Of a stretch of 64,000 nucleotides of DNA, positions 58,749 through 64,000 are shown in pieces (positions within the stretch are counted from its first letter, which is position 1; each line of letters starts with the position of its first letter). Source of the DNA: Novipirellula caenicola (lineage in GTDB: Bacteria; Planctomycetota; Planctomycetia; Pirellulales; Pirellulaceae); NCBI RefSeq assembly GCF_039545035.1, contig NZ_BAABRO010000024.1:26775-90774 (forward strand), read 5' to 3'. Both the position numbers and the translations under genes were made by a program. A model generated the notes under the pieces. The model worked only from the letters and a program-made list of their open reading frames with translations. It was not told where the DNA came from and ran no database searches.

Positions 58749-58847
58749 GACCTTCGCAAGAAAGCACAAGAGTTCTTGGCCCTTGTTGGTGGGGACTACG
58801 ACTTGGCCCGGAACCTGATTGCCCTCGCAGCGACCAACCAGGACTAG
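58728..58847 (+). CDS. Possible 39-residue divergent small ORF
   Basis: Starts in the conserved block and reads MNLNRMSDLRKKAQEFLALV then GGDYDLARNLIALAATNQD; an internal ATG at 58743 gives 34 residues. The amphipathic helical look argues for translation. It is divergent from the first HEPN gene. It could be an antitoxin-type partner, but this is inference. Confidence 0.35.
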   Translation: MNLNRMSDLRKKAQEFLALVGGDYDLARNLIALAATNQD

Positions 58848-58877
58848 CCAGCATGAACTGAGCAGTGAGTGAGCTTG

Positions 58878-58976
58878 TTAGAGGAAAAGGATTGGGCGTT
58901 GTCCAAAGGCACCACCAACGGCAGGTGGCAGGAAAGGCAGGGATGATGTGAATAGCTTGGCCTTGGTCATGGTCAT
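58878..58976 (-). CDS. Possible 32-residue small ORF after the second HEPN gene
   Basis: Begins MTMTKAKLFTSS, ATG 10 bases after the HEPN stop with AGGAG 6 bases upstream. The spacing and SD (gctaaggagagcaccATG) match the ones after the first HEPN gene (gctgaggaaagcaccATG). The product has no recognised family. Confidence 0.35.
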   Translation of the reverse strand: MTMTKAKLFTSSLPFLPPAVGGAFGQRPILFL

Positions 58977-58986
58977 GGTGCTCTCC

Positions 58987-59646
58987 TTAGCTCATTTGGT
59001 TGGCCACAAAGTCGCGGATGCCGTCGATCATTCGTGTGACATCATTATCGTGGAACTCGTCGGGTTTTCCGTGTGCGGCTGAGTTTCTGGTTTTCATCCA
59101 AGCTCGAAGCTGATCGGCATACATCTTGTTGAAAACGCCTTTCTTAGCTAGGTCAGCTATCATCCTATCCGTTTTGGCTACCTCAAGATCGGGGTGTTGC
59201 TCGCACATTTCCCGAAGTGTGGTCTCAAGAACAGTTCCAGCAATGACGGCAGCTGGCACCTTGTACCCCTGGTTTAAAAAGTGTTCGGCCTGCTCAAGCT
59301 CATCGGAAAAAACTTCGGCATGAACCAGGTTGCGAACCTCGAAGAGGTATCCACCGTCGAAATCACTTTTTGCTGATTTGAACACTGCGTGCAGGTGATC
59401 AAACGTAGATTTGGAATCGGCGTAAAGACCTCCCTTTGCAGCATCTCTAAATGAACTCAACGTTGGACTCTCGGCACCAAATACTCTATTAAGCAGAGAC
59501 TTTACAGAGGTTCTCCATTCAACAAGCTGTTCGTTGTCAACTATTTCGCCGATGCCATCAGAATCAGGGCGGGATGTGCCAGCGATTTCAATCGCAAAGC
59601 TCGCGAGTTCGTTGAACCGCTTTTGAATCCTATCTAACTCTGCCAT
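58987..59646 (-). CDS. HEPN-domain protein, paralogue 2
   Basis: 219 residues. The same layout as the neighbour: helical N-terminus (DRIQKRFNELASFAIEI), FDGGYLFEVRNLVHAEVFSD, and RNSAAHG with Rx4H (R187, H192), ending DVTRMIDGIRDFVANQMS. The N-terminal halves are more diverged than the C-terminal. GGAA lies upstream of the ATG. A tandem duplicate that may have a different partner or target. Function is inferred from the HEPN motif. Confidence 0.7.
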   Translation of the reverse strand: MAELDRIQKRFNELASFAIEIAGTSRPDSDGIGEIVDNEQLVEWRTSVKSLLNRVFGAESPTLSSFRDAAKGGLYADSKSTFDHLHAVFKSAKSDFDGGYLFEVRNLVHAEVFSDELEQAEHFLNQGYKVPAAVIAGTVLETTLREMCEQHPDLEVAKTDRMIADLAKKGVFNKMYADQLRAWMKTRNSAAHGKPDEFHDNDVTRMIDGIRDFVANQMS

Positions 59647-59678
59647 GTCATTTTTCCATTGGAAAGCCTGAGGCTGTT

Positions 59679-59710
59679 TAACCGCGTACAGCTCACTTTA
59701 TACACGGTTA
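59679..59710. promoter_or_regulatory. Imperfect palindrome upstream of the second HEPN gene
   Basis: Arms taaccgcgta (59679-59688) and tacacggtta (59701-59710) match at 9 of 10 bases. The copy upstream of the first gene is weaker. The place, ~33 bases before the ATG, fits an operator. Confidence 0.45.
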
Positions 59711-59713
59711 GAC

Positions 59714-59860
59714 ATGAATCCCAAAAGACTGGGTGTGCGTGTCACCCCTCTCTGCATATTCTTGCTGCACTCGTCGTGTCCAATACACGACAGTTTTGTG
59801 CCCCAGCTTGGTTACTTAAATGATTGGCTCGCTAGGTCATTCAAAATGAACGCTGAATAA
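59714..59860 (+). CDS. Possible 48-residue divergent ORF
   Basis: Starts in the second conserved block, in parallel with the small ORF at 58728, and reads MNPKRLGVRVTPLCIFLLHS. The two products are not obviously alike after the first few residues. Coding is doubtful. Confidence 0.2.
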   Translation: MNPKRLGVRVTPLCIFLLHSSCPIHDSFVPQLGYLNDWLARSFKMNAE

Positions 59861-59952
59861 GCAGGTAAAAGAAAAAGGATTTCTTCGAGCTTACATCACC
59901 TATGAGAAAATCTTCCAAGCTGGAGGATTGGCAGTATTGCTCTAGTGATTTT

Positions 59953-60735
59953 CTAATCAGCTTCGGGGCTTCTGGACACCTCCTTAGAAAGCTGTATGTT
60001 CTGGGCTGCGATAAACCGATTCCGAGCACGCCCCGTCGTGTACAACATAGTCAATGCAAATGCAAAAAGTATTGAGCTGATAATAGACATAGCGGCTGTT
60101 AGAACTGATAGAAACTGGCGAGTGGCACTCTCTATTTCGCCACTCGCTAAATAAAGCGTTTCCTTACCTGTGTCATGAATAACAAGAAATGAATCATTCT
60201 CTCCGAAACTTTCAGTCGTCCATATCGACAGTCTGACAGATTTTTCTATCGGCATCGCCCCAAGCTGGATCTCTGTTTGGAAGAGTATCGTTTCCTTCTT
60301 TCCGTCGTCCCATTCGATCTCAGCTAAGCCGTCCCGGCCAACTTGAAGACGTACATTCGCCGCAGGGAGCTCTCCTGAATTTCGCATGGAAACGGTTGTG
60401 TAGCATCGGTACTTACTTAAGGTCGTCGACAATTTCTCAAGCTAACTATGCTCCTCTTTAAGATCTAGCCCACTAGTTTCAGGATAAGAATGAAGTAAAC
60501 GAATGGGTGGAACGTATACTGGCTGCTGATCAGGAACAGCAAATTCATTTACCTTCGCAACAGCAGTTATTGCCGGGTCTGACTGGCCAAGTAGAGATTG
60601 AAAATAAGGACCTATGAAGGCTCCAAATATTATTGCTGCAACTCCGATAAGTACCGAGTACCTATTCAAGTACGGCACCTCCTCGGTTTTGGTGGACGGA
60701 ATTGCATTCTTGTTGTCACTCACTGAAAGCTCCAT
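59953..60735 (-). pseudogene. Two-transmembrane protein gene interrupted by an in-frame TAG
   Basis: Two open frames (60442-60735, with frame open to 60921 and beyond; and 59953-60432) are in the same phase and separated only by TAG at 60442-60444. Joined, they give ~260 residues: one helix (YSVLIGVAAIIFGAFIGPYF), a beta-rich exterior domain (VSMRNSGELPAANVRLQVG, LYLASGEIESATRQF) and a C-terminal helix. A nonsense mutation, or a stop read through, is likely; a genuine second gene starting at TTG 60432 is possible. The start could be ATG 60735 or GTG 60723 (GGAG upstream). Function unknown. Confidence 0.55.
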
Positions 60736-61037
60736 GATTTTTGCATATATTAGGATCGGCAGTCGATCGTCTGTTGTAACTGGCTCCAAGGAAGCACGAC
60801 CATCGTCTCCATACGGCTTCCCTTCAAGAGATTTTACTTCGTGCCGCAGAATTGACGACTTGTCAAAAGAGTTCGCCCTCGTCCAAAAGTAGAATGGATG
60901 GTCTTGCAGAAAGCGAGACACCGATGCTTGAACTTGAACAGGTACTCACAACATCCCCCAAGGTGATGCGTTGTACCGCCTAAAGAATACAGAGTTGCTA
61001 TAGCGTTCGTCCGGCCTTAGCTGCCCTGTTACCGCAT

Positions 61038-61060
61038 GGATGGCATTTTTCTTGCCATCC
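61038..61060. other. 8-bp hairpin near the island's right end
   Basis: Arms ggatggca / tgccatcc around tttttct. It lies 40 bases before the partial yifB copy and may terminate transcription or mark the junction. Confidence 0.4.
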
Positions 61061-61098
61061 AGCAGGTAAATTGACGTTAAGGTCGGATATTACAGACG

Positions 61099-61585
61099 CC
61101 CGTGTCCCTATGGTTACCGCAGCGACCCCCGTCGAACGTGCAACTGTTTGCCGACTCAGATCGAAAAATACATGGGAAAGATTTCAGGTCCGCTGATGGA
61201 TCGGATCGACATTCATATCGAAGTCCCCGCGGTTCCGTTCGATGAACTTTCATCGCCCGCACGTGGTGGATCCACCAGTGCCCAGATGCGAGCGGATGTC
61301 GTGAAAGCTCGCGAAGGCCAACTGGCTCGGTTCGGCAACGGTGCGATCCAGTACAACGCACAAATGAGTAGCCGGCAAGTACGACAATTCTGCAAATTGA
61401 ATTGGCCGTGCCAGCATATGTTGCGGCACAGTGTCGAGGAGATGGGATTATCGGCGCGAGCTCATGACAAGATCCTGCGAGTGGCAAGAACGATCGCCGA
61501 CGTTGCCGGTGACGAATCGATCGACGAATCGCACCTCGCCGAAGCGATCGGCTACCGCAGCCTAGACCGCGACTTTTGGAGCTAA
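61099..61585 (+). pseudogene. Partial second copy of the yifB/comM 3' end
   Basis: Offset 4279 bases from yifB with no indels. It starts at the cysteine block, where one Cys codon is changed to Tyr (PCPCGYR to PCPYGYR), and runs to the same stop. The similarity continues past the stop to 61620. About 21 of 522 bases differ by eye, most of them silent and clustered in the first third. Not expressible as a whole ATPase. Confidence 0.85.
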
Positions 61586-61620
61586 CCCATTGTCGCTCGG
61601 CTTTCCAAGCCGATTTGCGT

Positions 61621-62343
61621 CCGGGCGAGTTCGCCGCAATTTGATTCGCTTCCGCCCGGCTTGCATGGGCGAAGCGAACAACTGGAAGCGTCCCTTTTCC
61701 TACCACCTCTCCACCAAGTTCGTAGTCGGCTGATTTAGAATCATTGATTACAGGCCGGAGGCCGACACACACTCTGACGGTGGCGTGAGCCACCGGCTAG
61801 CGGAGGTGGGAAAACATAGGCCAGCGGGCGATACACCCTCGGTCACTGCGCCAACCTCCGGTCCATTCGCTTGCCACCAAACCAACTGTCTTCATCGTCG
61901 GCAAAGAGGTGACTGCAGTCGCGGACGGAAGGACCATCCATGATTGCTGAACGAATTCAGGAAGAGCCCAGACGCACAGCAGACGGCTCAGTCGCAAGCC
62001 GCAGCAACCTCAAGCGCCAGCCATGGTTCATGAGTATCCACTAGGTCCGTTCGTTGCAACCACCTGACATCGGCGATGCAGTCAGCGTCATCTTTTGCCA
62101 GACTTGGTGCTGGAGCTACTTACCGCATGGGACGCACCATTGCAAGTGGGATCAGCGGGGTGAAGCCTCGCCAAAATGAATATTTCGCAATTCCCCATCG
62201 AGACTCTAAAAAAATTGACAGCCACAGACGAGAGCTATAGACTTGCCCCTTACGGGAGCTACGCGATCCACAATCAGCCTATATAGGCTGCAATCGGCTG
62301 ATCTCACTATTTTTCATTTCTCATGTCGAATTTGGAAGGTTTT
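61621..62343. other. Gap downstream of the yifB copy, no gene supported
   Basis: About 720 bases. A hairpin (cgcttccgccc ... gggcgaagcg, near 61647-61676) and a ggtggcgtgagccacc hairpin (near 61781-61796) are seen. Open frames are short and not protein-like. The promoter of the following pair should lie in the last 100 bases. Confidence 0.4.
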
Positions 62344-62532
62344 ATGCGTTACCGGCTTTTGATGTTTTTAACTCTGTTTGTTCCGATGGCTTGCACTCTC
62401 GGCTGCGGGGGATCCTCGGAAACAAGAGTTCTCGAGGGCGAGGTCCAGGTCGATCCTGATGTTGGCAGCGATGTCAACGATCCCGAGAAGATGGAGGCGT
62501 TGATGAACGCGGATCCAGCTCCACCGCGATGA
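62344..62532 (+). CDS. Small lipoprotein paired with a DUF1559 gene (second copy)
   Basis: 62 residues from ATG 62344, with GGAAGG at a good distance. The leader MRYRLLMFLTLFVPMACTLGC is a lipoprotein signal with lipobox TLGC. The mature part is acidic (VLEGEVQVDPDVGSD). It precedes the DUF1559 gene by 37 bases. Counterpart of the lipoprotein at 9781. Confidence 0.7.
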   Translation: MRYRLLMFLTLFVPMACTLGCGGSSETRVLEGEVQVDPDVGSDVNDPEKMEALMNADPAPPR

Positions 62533-62569
62533 TTCGTTTATTTTTCTTCACACCTTATGGGCTAGTCTT

Positions 62570-63682
62570 ATGCATGAAAATTGTTCGGCGCCTCGATGGC
62601 GAAAGGGTTTCACCTTGGTGGAACTTTTAGTTGTAATCGCCATCATTGGCGTTCTTGTCGGATTGCTGCTACCCGCAGTTCAGGCGGCTCGAGAAGCAGC
62701 CCGGCGAATGAGTTGTAGCAACAACTTCAAGCAAATCGGTCTAGGAATGCACAACTACCATTCCGCTTACCAGATGTTTCCTAGCACTTGGGACGGATCG
62801 GCTCCTAATGGCTACCGCGTCAATCTAAACCTCGTCGGCATTTTACCTTTCATTGAGCAGCAGGCGCTTTGGGAGCAGCTCAGCAATCCATCGGTGCAAG
62901 GAACGACCAACTTCGAGCCAATGGGGGCATCCCCTGGCACCGACTCGCCGACCTACATCCCATGGATGACTCAGGTCATGAGCTATCGCTGTCCAAGCGA
63001 CCCTGCGGTGCTCAATGGTGCGGCACAGACGAATTACGGGAACTGTTATGGAGATACGATTCGAGGCGCCGGTCGCTCACCGGAACCAGGCGACCGCAAT
63101 CATCACACGGGTGTGACCGGCTGCCACCGAGGATTGTTTGCTCGAGAAAAAATCACTCGGTTCCGTGATATCAAAGATGGCACCTCCAACACGATTGCAA
63201 TGGGCGAATTATGCGTGATGGATTTCGAGCGAGGTGTGCGGAGTTATGTATTCCATCTGGATGGCAGTGACTGGTGGCGTCCCACTCCTGACAAGTGCAA
63301 AACAGGAGCTCATATCAATCCCGATTCACCATCACAGTACGCAACAGGCGGTATTTGGCAACGTGGGCGTCGATGGGCAGACGGCCATTGGCATTCAACG
63401 GCCGTCATGACCGTGTTGCCCCCGAATTCACCCTCGTGTCTACGGTCCACCGATTCCAATGACGGCTTGGCTTCGGTGACCAGCTACCACGAAGGTGGTG
63501 CTCATGTGTTGATGGCGGACGGTGCGATCCGCTTTGTCACCGACTCGATCGAATCGGGAGACTTGACCCAACCACCGGTTGCCAATGGCAGCGGCTGGAC
63601 CGCACCAGGATCGAAGAGTCCTTACGGGTTGTGGGGCGCTCTTGGAACCATTCGAGGCAAGGAGACCGAGGCGCTCGAGTAG
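62570..63682 (+). CDS. DUF1559 protein with prepilin-type N-terminus (second copy)
   Basis: 370 residues. GFTLVELLVVIAIIGVLVG, then AAREAARRMSCSNNFKQIG, are identical in the two DUF1559 genes of this window; the rest diverges. The family C-terminal motif is GGAHVLMADGAIRFV. It is followed by a strong terminator. Role unknown. Confidence 0.93.
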   Translation: MHENCSAPRWRKGFTLVELLVVIAIIGVLVGLLLPAVQAAREAARRMSCSNNFKQIGLGMHNYHSAYQMFPSTWDGSAPNGYRVNLNLVGILPFIEQQALWEQLSNPSVQGTTNFEPMGASPGTDSPTYIPWMTQVMSYRCPSDPAVLNGAAQTNYGNCYGDTIRGAGRSPEPGDRNHHTGVTGCHRGLFAREKITRFRDIKDGTSNTIAMGELCVMDFERGVRSYVFHLDGSDWWRPTPDKCKTGAHINPDSPSQYATGGIWQRGRRWADGHWHSTAVMTVLPPNSPSCLRSTDSNDGLASVTSYHEGGAHVLMADGAIRFVTDSIESGDLTQPPVANGSGWTAPGSKSPYGLWGALGTIRGKETEALE

Positions 63683-63719
63683 CCTCTTTGCTTCGGTGCT
63701 TCCCCGTTCATTTAACGAT

Positions 63720-63752
63720 CCCTTGCCGAGCGAATCGGCGAGGGATTTTTTT
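63720..63752 (+). terminator. Rho-independent terminator of the second DUF1559 unit
   Basis: Arms cccttgccga and tcggcgaggg with a gcgaa loop, followed by attttttt. It lies 38 bases after the DUF1559 stop. Confidence 0.85.
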
Positions 63753-64000
63753 GTGTTGTGCGGGTCCTGAGATTTGGCGAAAGATCCAGGTGTTTATTGC
63801 CTATGATCCGCGGCATACGAAGCTTGCGCGGTCGGCCCTCACCCGGACGAGGCCTTAAGGGCCCGTCCGACCTCTAGTATATGATCGTTGTGGTGTTTCG
63901 ACTGGTTTTCACGTCGATTCGCTGTGATGACCTTTTCGCAGTCGCTCTGCGGAGAGGTCGCTGACTCACAGATCCGATCCGACCCCTCTCGGCCCCAGGC
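63753..64000. other. End of window, no gene seen
   Basis: No start codon with coding support on either strand. An AT-rich tatatgat near 63878 could be a promoter element of a gene beyond the window. Confidence 0.3.

Noticed and set aside
57342..61098. Integrase or transposase within the island
   Set aside because: All open frames of 60 or more codons were read; none shows tyrosine or serine recombinase, DDE or HUH motifs.
61077..61793. Minus-strand frame across the partial yifB copy
   Set aside because: Shadow of the yifB coding frame; the same shadow exists opposite the intact gene at 56798-57484.
1..64000. tRNA or rRNA genes
   Set aside because: No cloverleaf with a T-loop GTTCRA motif or rRNA-like stretch was recognised by eye; a covariance search would be decisive.

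Overview
The window looks like chromosomal DNA of a planctomycete of the Pirellulaceae/Rhodopirellula type. The evidence is the two DUF1559 proteins with prepilin-like N-termini, each paired with a tiny lipoprotein; an ECF sigma factor overlapping a large Ser/Thr kinase gene; a second ECF sigma factor fused to a membrane and secretin-like extension; the PQQ-repeat, DUF4013-like and TPR proteins; and moderately high GC with many palindromic intergenic repeats. This is inference from gene families; no rRNA or tRNA gene was seen in the window.

Layout. 1-4441: the cbb3 oxidase assembly operon (3' end of ccoG, then ccoH/fixH, a TauE/SafE-like membrane protein, ccoI/fixI and ccoS), tightly overlapped. 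4346-8179: a glycosyltransferase-like membrane protein and an RND/MMPL exporter. 8453-10005: the first lipoprotein/DUF1559 pair. 10536-15692: two ECF sigma loci (ECF plus kinase; ECF fusion). 15730-21174: a diguanylate cyclase, then a receiver protein, PilB/GspE ATPase, PilC/GspF and one pseudopilin. 21437-28736: U32 peptidase-like protein, UvrC-like nuclease, oxidoreductase, PQQ protein and a small membrane protein. 28733-33095: Tes-like radical SAM protein, Lgt-like protein and alkaline phosphatase. 33613-44954: RNase III, TPR proteins, secreted and membrane proteins, an S41 protease and an ABC exporter. 45228-55527: DnaE2, TM2 protein, NfeD protease, TrkH, SRAP protein, PP2C phosphatase and a LURP-one-like protein. 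55765-61620: yifB/comM followed by an accessory island. 61621-64000: the second lipoprotein/DUF1559 pair.

The most unusual part is 57342-61098. It sits between the end of intact yifB and a second, partial copy of the yifB 3' end (522 bp, no indels, about 21 mismatches by eye). The island holds a strongly foldable RNA-like element, two paralogous HEPN-type proteins with an Rx4H motif, duplicated upstream blocks containing an imperfect palindrome, several small ORFs with good ribosome binding sites, and a two-transmembrane protein gene split by one in-frame TAG. No integrase or transposase is visible. It looks like an uncharacterised defence or toxin-type cargo island delivered by recombination at yifB/comM.

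The rest is mostly ordinary planctomycete chromosome. It is decorated with dispersed nested palindromes and short tandem arrays (15-16 bp) in intergenic gaps.
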